Shown piece by piece: positions 22,600 through 41,967 of a stretch of DNA of 64,000 bases (its first letter is position 1; each line of letters starts with the position of its first letter). The position numbers and the translations under genes are program-made. This DNA is from Argyresthia goedartella. Its lineage: Eukaryota > Arthropoda > Insecta > Lepidoptera > Argyresthiidae. A model generated the notes under the pieces. The model had not been told where the DNA came from. It did not search any database and was given only the letters and a program-made list of their open reading frames with translations. The stretch spans positions 6,785,501 through 6,849,500 of the forward strand of contig OX463809.1 in assembly GCA_949825045.1 (NCBI GenBank). The letters are read 5' to 3'.

Positions 22600-22986
22600 T
22601 GTACATCATCTTTGTCAACTTTCAAAACTTTAAAATAATTACTGAGTTCTCATTTGAATGCATCTTGATTGTTAAGTAGAGTATCCCTAGTAAGTTTTTT
22701 GATCTTCTTTTTGAATAATGATTTCCTAAGTATTCTTGTTTTGAACGATATTTTTGCGCGAACTGGTCTGTGATCTGAACTAAAGTGAACCGGTTGATTA
22801 TTGAAATATCTTTGATTATATTTTGATCTGAGGACAATACAAAGTCAATTTCGTTTTTTGTATTGTTGTCAGGCGATATCCAGGTCCACCGAAGTTGTGG
22901 TTTCTTAAAGAAGAAACTGTTGCTGACGCAACAGTCCGTGGCTATTCCAGCTACCATCGTCGCCGCTGGAGGCGCTCGCTACTTCG
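22600..22986 (-). pseudogene. RTE-type element, 5' part (endonuclease end)
   Basis: The - strand reads FFFKKPQLRWTWISPDNNTKNEIDFVLSS and ISIINRF, a motif set typical of the C-terminal half of RTE endonucleases, then (one stop) ELSNYFKVLKVDKDDVQSQ near 22655-22605. That is where a Jockey/CR1-type copy interrupts; the linker continues with EYENIKGAVE at 19783. The element is 5'-truncated within the endonuclease and abuts the right copy of the target-site duplication at 22987-22998. Confidence 0.82.
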
Positions 22987-22998
22987 CATACTTCGCTC
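22987..22998. repeat. Target-site duplication, right copy
   Basis: CATACTTCGCTC, matching 17833-17844 in 11 of 12 bases, at the right edge of the RTE-type insertion. Confidence 0.8.
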
Positions 22999-23835
22999 AA
23001 ACATGCAAAATGTTGGGAAAATGAGCCCGGCATATCTAAATCTGCAGCTACAGGAAAAAGATACATAATTGTGCATTGTGGTGGCAAGACTGGGTTCGTC
23101 CCGAATGCTTTGTTAATATATAATGACAAAGAAAAAAAAGCTGATTTCCATGATGCCATGAATAAAGTTAATGTCATAAAAAAGGTATTGAATTAATTAT
23201 TACCCAATCTAAATTAACCGATATGTATAGTCATGGACAATGCTAGATATCATTCTAGCCAAATTAACAAACCTCTAAACTCGGTTAATAGAAAAAATGA
23301 AATTGCAGAATGGTTACTTCAAGTAACAACTGCCTACCCTACCAAAGCCACCAAAAGTATGTTGATGTTTTTGGTAAAACAAAATAAACCTAACCCAGTA
23401 TACGAGATTGATAATTTAGTATCGGAGTATGGTCACAAAATACGACGACTGCTGCCATATCAGTGACCTGAATCCGATAGAAATGATATGGGCATAGTAA
23501 ATAGAAAGGTTGCCTCAAATAATGTTGGTTTAGATAATATCACGTTCCTGCAGCTTGTACAAAACTGTTTTGAGAATATAACTGCTGATACATGGAATAA
23601 TTGCTGTAAGCATACAAAAAAACTAGAAGAGGAATATAGATGCAGGGGACTGGAAATTGATAGAGAAATTTAACAACTTATTATAAATCTTGGCGGCAGT
23701 GATAGTGAAACATCCAGTCTTACAACTGACAATGAGTCTAATATGTTCAGAATTGAACCAGTTAAATCTGATCATGAAGATCGTGAAATGTCATATGAAT
23801 CTGTTGAATATTTAGATTGTGAATTTGATGACTAA
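22987..23835 (+). pseudogene. Tc1/mariner-superfamily transposase, 3' half (split gene)
   Basis: Resumes with HTSLKHAKCWENEPGISK, then RYIIVHCGGKTGFVPNALL, VMDNARYHSS (second catalytic Asp, 23236), YEIDNLVSEYGHKI, and LPYQ followed in another frame by DLNPIEMIW (catalytic Glu at 23480). Two small indels flank DLNPIE (about 23463 and 23494). The C terminus has LEEEYRCRGLEIDREI, a stop, and an acidic tail rich in Asp, Glu and Ser ending FDD before TAA at 23833-23835. The spacing between the second Asp and the Glu is about 81 residues once the local indel is allowed for, unlike DD34D/E mariners, pointing to a long-spacing Tc1/mariner lineage. Confidence 0.8.
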
Positions 23836-23917
23836 TGAAAAAAATATATACATAATTATAATGGTTTTATTTTCTATACTTTAGTGGAAGATTATTTCAT
23901 AATAATAAAAAATAATA

Positions 23918-24055
23918 GTAGTTAATGTGAGTTCCATAATGAGAGGCTTTAATATACGAGTGTTTCATAACAACAACACACGATCATTTTAATGCCTAAT
24001 TATATACAGTTACATACACTGCTTTATCTCTACATATCATAAGCTCTCTATAATT
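23918..24055. mobile_element. Foldback repeat fragment (junction piece)
   Basis: Contains, in order, the right-end block (TAGTAGTTAATGTGAGTTCC-like), a hinge with GTTTCATAA, and the left-end block TTTTAATGCCTAATTATATAC with TATCATAAGCTCTC, i.e. the junction between two units of the family described at 3180-4415. Confidence 0.7.
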
Positions 24056-24367
24056 GTTAATTTGTAGTTATGTTTAAAATGTAACTTCTAATAAGTTCGA
24101 TTTTAAAATTAGTTCGGCAATTAGCGAAGCGGCCAATTTGCATGGGTGATGTACTATTCTTAGTATTGCTATGTATAGAGTTATTTAGCGCCCTCAGACC
24201 AGGTTTTTTATGTTCCTGGTTGGTCTTTAAGTATTTTTTTCCCATTGCACCTACCTCAAAAAAAAGGTTTATACCTACGATTGAATTAATTTGGGTGGTT
24301 AATTTATTATATGAAATAAAATTGACCAACCTTGCTATAGACTAGCTAAAGTTCGAATAAGTTCTTA
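24056..24367. other. No gene recognised
   Basis: AT-rich; overlapping short frames on the two strands show no domain. Confidence 0.3.
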
Positions 24368-24899
24368 ATAATAAAATATTAAACTAAAGGACTACGTTCA
24401 AGGCCGTACATCGAAACATTGAAAAAGAGTTTTGTGTATGTAGTACTTACGTACTAAACTTACGTATTATACTATATACTCAGGTTAACGAAAGTCTTAG
24501 CTCAAACCGGAAGTAGACAGAAAAAGTAACTTATTTACAGAAATAAAATCAAATATGATAAAAAGCTTATTAATATTTTATAATTCGAATGAGCAATTAT
24601 TTATCTTATAATGACAAATAATAAAGATCTTGTCCCATAACATAGGAAGAGTTCACAGATAAACAAATAAAATAAAATGGCTAACAAAATGGACATACCA
24701 ATAATCTCTTGTATGGGTACTACTTTTAATTCTTAAAAACCCGTTAAAGCGGCTATAGAAATACACCCTATGTGAAAATTTCAGCTCTACCTGTTTCGTT
24801 TGATCCGGGAGACCGACGGGTAGACGGATGGACAGACGGACAGCGGAGGCTTAGTAATAGGGTACCGTTTGGCACCCTTCGGGTACGGAACCCTAAAAA
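24368..24899 (-). mobile_element. Dispersed GGGTTCCGTACCC repeat, reverse, truncated
   Basis: Ends on the right with GGGTACGGAACCCTAAAAA, the reversed start of the family. The internal text (TTCAATGTTTCGATG region, CACTTCCGGTTT region, in reverse) aligns with 27880-28140 of the + copy at 27553-28260. The other terminus is missing. Confidence 0.75.
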
Positions 24900-25106
24900 C
24901 TATAATATCAAAAGTTGTTTACATTCCGGCTGACATTTGAGTTATCAACTGACAAGAAAACTGTTGAACCTTGAAAGTTTTACAGGACAGATGTCTAACG
25001 GCCGATCCCAATAGCCTATCTTCTATCCATAATCTGCAGATTTGAGACTGCTAGTGTCAAATTTGACATAAATCCCATAGCGCAACTGTCAAATGTAACG
25101 CGTAAT

Positions 25107-25159
25107 CTGCAGATCACGGTTAGAGATAGCAATAACTTATCTCTAGCCGTGATCTGCAG
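25107..25159. repeat. 22-bp inverted repeat with 9-bp loop
   Basis: 25107-25128 and 25138-25159 are reverse complements with one mismatch (arms begin and end with CTGCAGATCACGG). A direct partial copy of the CTGCAGAT edge lies at about 25036-25043. Confidence 0.88.
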
Positions 25160-25799
25160 GTTCGGCTATAAACGGTGAAGGGTATTTGAACAACTACGCT
25201 GAAGAGGACAAAATAATGACATTATGTTTTTAATGACATTTCAGTAATCCTGTAATATTTTTTGACGGGAATAACGGAATTCAGCTGAGAACACAATTAT
25301 CTCTAAATAGTTTTCTCAGTTTAACTCCTTCATTTTTTTTTACTTGCTCAAATAATGTACAACTTGAATGTATTGTTGATATTGTCCCGAATCAGCGCTA
25401 TCGCGTGTTAATTGGCCGCTAAAAGCGCTTCTGCAGCGGGAGGTCTCCCGATACAAAACGAACTAATAACTCATCCATTTTGAAGTCGGTTTCATTGTTT
25501 ACAGCTACTTCATACTTCAGAACCTGAGTGTCTCCTTTAGAACCGAGGGCGCCACTGGCGAGTATCGGCCTTGGTAAAACGATAGCCTCATTCTAAAGTC
25601 GTCCAAACTAACTAACTACCGAATTATAAACTGACTGTTGGAAATAAATTTTGTTGTGATGTGACGCTCAGCCGTGCTATCAAGTTATCGGACCAATGGT
25701 AACCTCAGATAAACGAATCGTTTATGGTAACATAACATTTTTTTATTGTGAGAATTTTATTTCGAACGCGTTCACTTAAAACTACAATTAAATCTATTT
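25160..25799. other. No gene recognised
   Basis: No frame, domain or repeat shared with the rest of the window is evident. Confidence 0.3.
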
Positions 25800-25935
25800 T
25801 ATAAACAAATAATAAATAAATATTAGAGGACAATCTTACACAAATCTAACCAGGCCCATAGTAATAAGGCTTGTATTATGGGTATTAGATGAAGATATAT
25901 TTAAAAGAATAGAATAGAATAGAATAGAAACTTTA
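25800..25935 (-). mobile_element. SINE family 1 tail fragment and GAATA repeat
   Basis: 25808-25905 matches the 3' body of the SINE at 40240-40432 (TATTAGAGGACAATCTTA, AGGCCCATAGTA, GGCTTGTATTATGGGTA). It is followed by AGAATAGAATAG repeats (25908-25930) leading into a different sequence, which looks like the reversed pentanucleotide tail of a non-LTR 3' end. Confidence 0.65.
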
Positions 25936-26119
25936 TTTGCTTATCATGGTGTACATAAGGTGTCTTAAATATCTAATGTTAGTTTCACATGATATAACCA
26001 TAGGTATGCAAATTACATTTTAGTACACAATTTAATTACAAGTCAAATGTAGGTTAATAAAATATGATTGTAATGTCAGTCCATAATAAAATTAAATTAT
26101 ATATTATTCTCATGTGTAA

Positions 26120-26351
26120 GTCAAGTATTCATGACTGAATAAAAAGTTGCATTAACGAGCAGAGTATACATATATATATATATATAGAAAGAGATAAACA
26201 CTTATGTAAATACATAGACAACATCCAAGACTAAGAAATAAATATTCACATGCACATCATGCAAACATTTGCCCTTACATTACAGGGATTCGAACCCAAA
26301 ACCGTCACCTTCGTAGGCAGGGTCATTACCCGCTAGGATAAACCGGTCGTC
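26120..26351 (-). mobile_element. tRNA-derived SINE, reverse orientation
   Basis: On the - strand the head has an A-box-like CTAGCGGGTAATG and the B box GGGTTCGAATCC (26285-26296 on +), followed by a body and a (TA)n stretch (26168-26186). Head similarity to the copies at 15668 and 40432 includes the CCTGCCTACGAAG block. Confidence 0.75.
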
Positions 26352-26558
26352 AAACTGAAGTATCCTTAGTCGTAATTCTGATTGTCTCCAGGATTCCCCA
26401 TCTCAAGATTGTAATGCTTCTGATAATACTCGGATAATAACAATGGCACTTAACTGATAACGAGTTACGACTTATAAAGGTTCCTCGTACATTTAAACTA
26501 TATCTACGTTATGTCGGATACTAAGCTGAATGAAATATTCAGATTTTTTAAAGGGAAA

Positions 26559-27382
26559 TATTATACTGCACATCAAAAATACTGCTTTGCACAGCAAATA
26601 TCAGGGCAAAATGCTGCTTTAGCTTACGTGAGGGGTAAAGGGGGTGAGCGAAGCGTGTTAGGTTGAGCATGTAAGAACAACAAAAAATACTTTAAACATA
26701 AACTTAAGTACACTTAATAGTAGTTTATCTACACGCGTATCATAAACCCTCTTTATGGTCATAATGTGTAATTTTTCAGATAAGAAATGAGTGTCTACCA
26801 AGTAGTTTAACATTATGCTGATCGTAACGTGCGGTTTTTATACGCAGTAAAGAGGGTGTGTAGATAAACTACTATTAGGTAGCAGTTACATAAACTACTA
26901 TTATGTGACTGCTACATAATGGAGGGCATTAATACTCGAGAGTTTTAATGCCTAATTATGTACAGTTACATACACTAGTTTGTCTACACACATATTATAA
27001 GCTCTGTTTGATGTGTTCAGGATCCGCATGTTTGACCGGCATTGTGGCATTGATCATTGCTTTGCAGTGGTTTAGCTTGTTCAGTAGTACCAACTTCACA
27101 GACAAACTAGAGGCGGCACCCTGGCGGGCGTCGGCGTTCGGAATCTGAATATCATAATTTTAAATTTTTTTTTTATACATTATGATCATAATGTACAAAT
27201 TTTCTGATAAGAAATGAGTTTTTACCACATAGTTTTACATTATGCTGGTCTTAACGTGCGGTTCTTAGACGCAGTAAAGAGGGTTTATGATACGTGTGTA
27301 GATAAAATATTTAAAACATAAAAAGTGTTTTTGTTGATCCTTTTTTGCTGTGCAAATCAGTATTTTGATGTGCGATTAAATA
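26559..27382. mobile_element. Full-length non-autonomous TIR element, 824 bp
   Basis: Both ends carry about 40-bp inverted termini: 26559-26600 (with GCACATCAAAAATACTG and TTTGCACAGCAAA) and 27342-27382 (TTTTTGCTGTGCAAATC and GATGTGCGATTAAAT). Inside are the GTAAAGGGGGTGAGCGAAGC module, then the inner foldback blocks (TTTTAATGCCTAATTATG, GTGTTCAGGATCCGCATG, GGCGTCGGCGTT, GTTTATGATACGTGTG). It matches 53322-53954, which lacks an internal segment. No ORF for a transposase, so it depends on an unseen partner. Target-site duplication not resolved. Confidence 0.8.
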
Positions 27383-27552
27383 CTAGCCATTTTTAATGAA
27401 CGAGCAAACGATGAGATCTAGACGTGAGATGTAGGTACGCACACACCTACATCAGCTCTCGCCTGTACATGCAATCCACTTAAGACGCCGCAGTAGGCCA
27501 AGGCAGCCTTTTGTAAATATCAAGTTAAGCAAATATAGGAGTAAAGCAGCCG

Positions 27553-28260
27553 TTTTTTAGGGTTCCGTACCCGAAGGCTGCCAAACGGGACCCTATTGCT
27601 AAGCCTCCGCTGTCCGTCTGTCTGCCCGTCCGTCCGTCCGTCCGTCCGTCACCGGGCTCTATCAGATCAACCGAAATAGGTAGAGAGCTGAAATTTTCAC
27701 AGAGGGTGTATTTATCTTTACGTTATAACAACAAATAATGAAACATATCGGGTTTTTAAGAATGAAAAGAAGTACCCATATAAGAAATTATTGTTATGGC
27801 CATTTTCTTAGCCATTTTGTTTTATTTGTTTGTTGGTGAAAATTGGACTCTCCCGATCTTATGGGATAAGATCTTTAAATGCAGATATTAAGTTTTGTGC
27901 TTAGTTAATTGTCATTATATGATTAATAATTTCTCATTAGAATTATAATAAATATAATTAAGTTATTTATCATATTTAATTTATTTCTGTAAATAAGTTA
28001 CTCAATTTCTATCCACTTCCGGTTTCAATGAGCAAAGAGAATCGTTTACCTGAGTGCATAGTTCAATACTTACATACTACATACACAAAACTCTTTTTCA
28101 ATGTTTCGATGGCCTTGAGTGTAGTCCTACTATTTGATATTTTATTATCAAAAATATAAAGGTAGACTAAAGACTGTCGTTTTACGTTTACCCGTGCACA
28201 GTGGTATGGAACCCTTCGTGTGCGGGTCCGACGTTCTACTCGCACTTGACCGGTTTTTTA
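27553..28260 (+). mobile_element. Dispersed GGGTTCCGTACCC repeat, 708-bp copy
   Basis: Begins TTTTTTAGGGTTCCGTACCC and ends GGAACCCTTCGTGTG, then CGCACTTGACCGGTTTTTTA. It holds a (CCGT)n run at about 27625-27648 and an internal AT-rich segment missing from the shorter copy at 16101-16520. Confidence 0.8.
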
Positions 28261-28800
28261 TACTAGTTGAGCATGAGTGTCCGCAGGGATTCGTGAACGT
28301 ATTAACGAAATTTGATTGTTTTTGGTCGATAGACAAGTCTCTCGAAGGTCTCTCTAAAAGTGTTATTCACAATATATTTTTTTACTATTTCGTTCCGGAT
28401 TTGAATTTTATTTAATCGTTAAAAAATCTCAAGTCTTGTTGCTCTGGTAGTCCTCTTAAGAACGTGAAGAGCGTTTATAATAATATTGTCACTCCTATTC
28501 CCCTAAAAGTAAGATGAAGGTGAAATTCTAAGCTCCGCTGGGATGCTGCCCAGCCTTAAGCAGTCCACAGCCACGTTAATTTAATTATGTTTGTGAAATA
28601 CTCTCTGCGACCCCGCAATGAGACAAGACTAATGATACAAATTAAGACATCACCTGCTACATCTTATGATTATTTACAGTAGCACTCAAAATTGAGTGCC
28701 ACATTCTAAATACCTAACTAGGTACCACTTGGTCGTACAATTTCTAATTCTAATAGAATCATCGCCCGTCTAATGATAAAATTTCAAGTATCGTAGTTGA
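28261..28800. other. Upstream region of the protease gene
   Basis: About 540 bp between the dispersed repeat and the TATA box. The 93-codon frame ending at 28415 is mostly repeat-derived and has no domain. Proximal control elements of the protease would be expected here, but I recognise no specific site. Confidence 0.4.
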
Positions 28801-28808
28801 TATAAATA
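28801..28808 (+). promoter_or_regulatory. TATA box of the serine protease gene
   Basis: TATAAATA lies 74-82 bp before the start codon at 28883. By the usual 25-30 bp offset, transcription should start near 28830-28840, giving a 5' UTR of about 45-50 nt. Inferred from position and consensus only. Confidence 0.6.
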
Positions 28809-28882
28809 GGTCCCAAATCGTAATAAGCTTAATAGTCCAGACTTCGGCTTGTTAGTGGTTGTGTTAATTAGAACATTTAATC

Positions 28883-37945
<9,063 letters not shown>

Positions 37946-38237
37946 GCGGAACTACATTGTTAAAAAGTTATATAAACATAAGGTCTGACTCTCAGCTTGT
38001 CGCCTAACTCTTCAAATTACTTTTGGCTTTTTGAGGGATTGCGATTTTCTACCTTATGACATGGTAATAAAATTGAAAACCTACAACGGGATTTTGGGCC
38101 CTGTAGTACCCAAGTTTGCTCGAGTGGCTAACTCGGATGACGCCGTCATCATCAGAAAAATTCCCTAAGTAATTTATCCATTGTTGCAAGTGGCAACTGA
38201 ATGATGAGGACTCATGAGACAGATGGGAAGCTGAAGG
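37946..38237. other. Downstream flank of the protease gene
   Basis: An AATAAA at 38066-38071, 120 bp past the stop, is a candidate polyadenylation signal, but it lies in sequence repeated near 2733-2795, so its use is uncertain. Confidence 0.4.
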
Positions 38238-38617
38238 AGGTCATCGCTGACCTACTCGATCCTGCTCCCGTACAGCTAAATAATGTTCATTCAAATATAA
38301 ATTTTAGGTTGTGCTCTATAGATATACTTTACATATTAAGTACCGACATAACTTAGCAAACAGCTTGCCGCAATCGTGCCACTTTATAGTATATCTACAG
38401 AGCACAACCTAAAACGCATATTTGAATGAACATTTTATAGGTGGCCGTTCATAAATCACGTGATGCTCTAAAGGGGAAGGGGGGGTTCAGAAAAAATCAC
38501 AAAACATCACAAGGTTGTATTGAGATAGACACAAACATAGAAAAGAGTTGCTAAAACATCACGAGATTAATGATCGGCCCCTAGCTGTACGGGATCGTAT
38601 AGGTCAGCGTTGACCTT
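38238..38617. repeat. Double nested inverted repeat
   Basis: Inner arms of about 45 bp (38282-38327 with 38390-38434, sharing AATGTTCATTCAAATAT and AGGTTGTGCTCT) lie within outer arms of about 35-40 bp (38238-38278 with 38582-38617, sharing GGTCAGCG and GTACAGCTA in reverse). About 145 bp separates the inner right arm from the outer right arm, while the left arms are adjacent. It could be two elements, one inserted in the other's end. Confidence 0.85.
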
Positions 38618-38767
38618 AAGACCTCATATTTGGGCTATGTAAATAGTGGGCCTATACTAAACCACAGCTCATGTAAAATAATCACGTTCTGTTATAATGT
38701 AATTCCGATATGTAGGAATTTCAATCGCTTTTGAAAAAATTACCAATAACAAATCGAATATTTCCCA

Positions 38768-38926
38768 CTATACTATGATTTTTTATTTGAGGCCAGAAAT
38801 GTAAACAAACAACTGTTATTTCCGGTACAAAAAGTTTAATATGAATGTCAAAGTCGACGGTTTTGTTCTAGAAAATGACAGTTGTTTGTTTACATTTCTG
38901 GCCTCAAATAAAAAATCGCAGTATAG
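38768..38926. mobile_element. Foldback (MITE-like) with 48-bp arms
   Basis: 38768-38815 and 38879-38926 are inverted copies with few mismatches (both contain TTTATTTGAGGCCAG and TTACATTTCTGG complements) around a 63-bp loop. Confidence 0.9.
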
Positions 38927-39400
38927 CTGTCTTTTATTGCGACTTTTTTGATGATACTGCAATGTTCTGATTGGTCTATTGTCCAAAAGCAGTTGAATTT
39001 CTAGATGTCATTACATGATAAGATAAGGCTACTGATTGGTGAAACGATGATTGAAAGATGCAAACGAAAAATCGTTCAAAACATCGATTTGAAATGGATT
39101 GACTATTAAAATTCTTAGATTTTAGAGCTACAGAATAGAACTACCGATCTATTCCACTCATCACACATCATAATGTTAGACCGAGAACTCTGTCGGCTTA
39201 GGCGAATAAAATTATATGAAAAAAGATGGCGTTTCATTGTGACTATACTTCTTTTTAATCAACTTAGGAAAGCATTTCCTACCTTTAGTTCGGTGGGGTG
39301 TATGTGGTACACTCAGAAAGGTTTGCATAAATATAATCTTCTGCAGGTTATTTTTTTTTCCTAATACATGTTTCCAAAGAACTCTCCATCAGCAAACATA
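38927..39400. other. No gene recognised
   Basis: A 63-codon + frame at 39173-39364 (MLDRELCRLRRIKLYEKRW) has no domain I can name; it could be a decayed transposase start but this is not supported. Confidence 0.3.
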
Positions 39401-39407
39401 CAAAGTT

Positions 39408-40010
39408 TCATGCGCCTACACACATTTTCGAAGCATTTTTCCAGTCTGCCGCTGATACCTCTTCTACTGCCATCTCGGACGCAATGAGCACTTCTTCCGG
39501 CGATGAAAACTGTATCCCTTTGAGCTGATTTAATTTTTTTGGGAACAAGAAGAAGTCACAGTCAGGACTGTAAGGCGGATGACCCAAAAGTTTAACCGGC
39601 GAAGTGTTTAGGAAGTCCCTCTTCTTGATTGTGGAGTGTGCAGGTGCGTTGTCTTGGTGTAGCAAAAGGCCTCGGAGCCCCGTGTTCTGTCGCTAATTGT
39701 TCGCAGCAAAAAATCTGGCAAGCATTTGATAGTGTGACACTCCACATTAAAGCTCCTTTGACCTTTTAAGGGTCTGGACACTAAATACCCCGTTAAGGAA
39801 AATAAACTGACGATCGCTTCTGTATCGCTTTACTTTTATAGGCATTGGTTCGATTGGAAACAGTCATACTGTTGACTGGCGCTTTGTTTTTGGATCGTAT
39901 TGGTAAATCCAAGATTCGTCACCGGTTATGATATCGTAAACAGCGCGGGATGTTGTGAGAATTGGCCTTGATAGAGGGGGTTGTTGAAGTCAAAGAGTTG
40001 TTGAATGTTC
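39408..40010 (-). pseudogene. mariner transposase remnant
   Basis: From the right: VYDIITGDESWIYQYDPKTK (39945-39886; GDESW carries the first catalytic Asp), QSTV then a stop, FPIEPMPIK, several stops, then an 86-codon frame with LLHQDNAPAHST (second Asp), LLGHPPYSPDC (third acidic residue region), FFLFPKKLNQLKGIQFSS and VSAADWKN. These are hallmark mariner-family motifs of the irritans/vertumnana type. The N-terminal DNA-binding half and terminal inverted repeats are not seen. Stops make it dead. Confidence 0.88.
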
Positions 40011-40239
40011 AGTGTCTCAGTATAATAATGTACCTTATATCAGTACAGTATCTACTTATATAGACGTAAGGTGTGAGTGTGTATGCGTACATGTGGACAC
40101 ATACTACAATGTACTTGCTTCGAATTACCTATCATATTAAGGCACCATTCCACGTGCGTCTGCTTCGGAGCGTGCCTGCTTTGGAGAGATTGTTAGGCAC
40201 CCAGAGCAAAACAGTCCTCCTCACGCAAAGGTGGCTGTG

Positions 40240-40432
40240 TAAAATAATAATAAATATTAGAGGACAATCTTAAACAAATTGAACTAGGCCCATAGTAAGC
40301 TCAATAAGGCTTGTGTTATGGGTACTAGACGACGATATATTTAATAAAGATAAATACTCATGCTCAACACACAAATATTTGCTCTTACCGGGATTCGAAC
40401 CCAGGACCGTCAGCTTCGTAGGCAGGGTCGGC
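40240..40432 (-). mobile_element. tRNA-derived SINE family 1, reverse orientation
   Basis: On + strand 40390-40402 is the reversed B box (GGATTCGAACCC) and 40405-40430 the reversed head (CAGCTTCGTAGGCAGGGTC). The body includes the reverse of TCTAGTACCCATAACAC, and the tail reads AATAATAAATATT at the left edge, matching the (TTA)n tail of the + copy at 15668-15935. Confidence 0.82.
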
Positions 40433-40772
40433 TAAAATGTCATAGTCGCTTTCCGATCCAATCTGCAGAATGTGCTGAATCTCCTCTCTCTCTTTCAACC
40501 GTTCATCCGGTTTCAAGTAAGATTTCAAGTCATAAAAAATCAACCCTCGAAAATGTTCGCGTTGCAGATACATTTTTCATTACCATACGATAGTTTCATC
40601 ATGTGGGTAAAAATAATTGGAGGGAAATAAAAAATTGGAACAGATATATGTATATTTACTTTTAAATAACCGAGTTTTCGAAATAAATTATAACTGGCCA
40701 GTGTCTCTTTAGAAAATCTTATTTCGTAAAACATTCTGAGTGGCCTGGTATGCTTATTGTAAATTCCTGCTA

Positions 40773-41023
40773 GTTCGCGACAGGATGGCAATCTGGAATG
40801 ATAAATTAAGATTAAAGAAAGTTGTGGTTCGTCCAAAAAGACAACAATGGGAGGTATTAGTGGGTTAAAATGTGAATTTAGTGGACAGAAAACCACTTCA
40901 TTCACATTTTAACCCAGTAATACCTCCCATTGTGATATTTTTGGACGATTCCAATAAGCAATAGGGTGCGACAAACACACTTGTACCATGTCTTCCCGAT
41001 TGCCATCCCAACCTGTCACGAAC
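40773..41023. mobile_element. Nested foldback (MITE-like)
   Basis: Inner arms of 47-48 bp (40831-40878 with 40900-40946) around a 21-bp loop lie inside outer arms (40773-40792 with 40999-41023, which share GTTCG-GACAG and GATGGCAAT). The 121-codon - strand frame 40905-40540 starts in the inner right arm and shows no domain. Confidence 0.85.
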
Positions 41024-41967
41024 CGTAGGTATGTCACTAAGTGGTTACCAGGCAGACGAGAAAGTCATTACACTAAAGCTGATTTATTTAAGAGATTTTC
41101 CCATTAGTATTCGTTTTACCGGGTGTTTGGAGTACGAAGCGATATTTTTTTTGGGAGTAGAGGAGGTTGTAGTGTAGTGAACACATTTCTGCTTGAAGTT
41201 CGGTCCTCAGTTGAAAATTGTTGAGATATGTTTTTTTAAAGGTTCTGGACAAAAACACAAAAAATCTTCCACTTAATCCATAATATTTTTATTATTTATT
41301 ATAACAATTGTAAAATACATGATTTTCTGTATTCTAAGATAATCTGGGGTCACGGTAGTGCCCCCGCCAAGACGAGCAAAGCGAAGTGCAAGCGCGAAGC
41401 ACAGGGCCCTACTACCTTTTCTCAGAGCGCTTCGTCGATTTTTTATCCCTCACAACTTGGGTTTGAAATATACCAGATAAACAAAATTCACGGGATATTA
41501 TGTCAATAATAGAGATTCATTAAAAGTTTCAATCGCATAGCGCTTGTATTTTGGATGTTATTGATATCTAAAAATCTCAGATTTCGTTACTGACTCACTG
41601 ATGCTCATAAAAACTCTTAGGGCCTTACCACAAAAAAATAAACTACTGTTCAACACTTGTTTAAAAACAAAATGGTATGGGATTTGACGTTTGTTTTGAG
41701 GTTAAACGCTGTTTAATAATTTTTGTGGTAACATGGTCTGGGTCTTTCTGAAGTCCTAGAAGGCTGAAATTTGGTATGTAAACTAGTATTAGTACACAAA
41801 CAACAAAAAAATGTAAAACGTTTAACCCTCTGACTCCTTAAACTAGGATATGGAAGTTTGTATGAGACCGGACCCTAAAATGTGGCCCACTAGAATTACA
41901 GTTGGAAAATATAATCCATACGCTAACAACGCTCATCTAAAGCGCAAGAAAACTCCTGCATAATAAC
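41024..41967. other. No gene recognised; one short inverted repeat
   Basis: Inverted arms TTACCACAAAAA and TTTTTGTGGTAA lie at 41625-41643 and 41711-41731, consistent with a small foldback element. A GC-richer block at 41352-41445 (GACGAGCAAAGCGAAGTGC) resembles scattered repeat text but was not matched elsewhere. Confidence 0.4.

Noticed and set aside
40540..40905. A 121-codon - strand ORF as a gene
   Set aside because: It starts inside a foldback arm, shows no domain and has no splice or promoter context.
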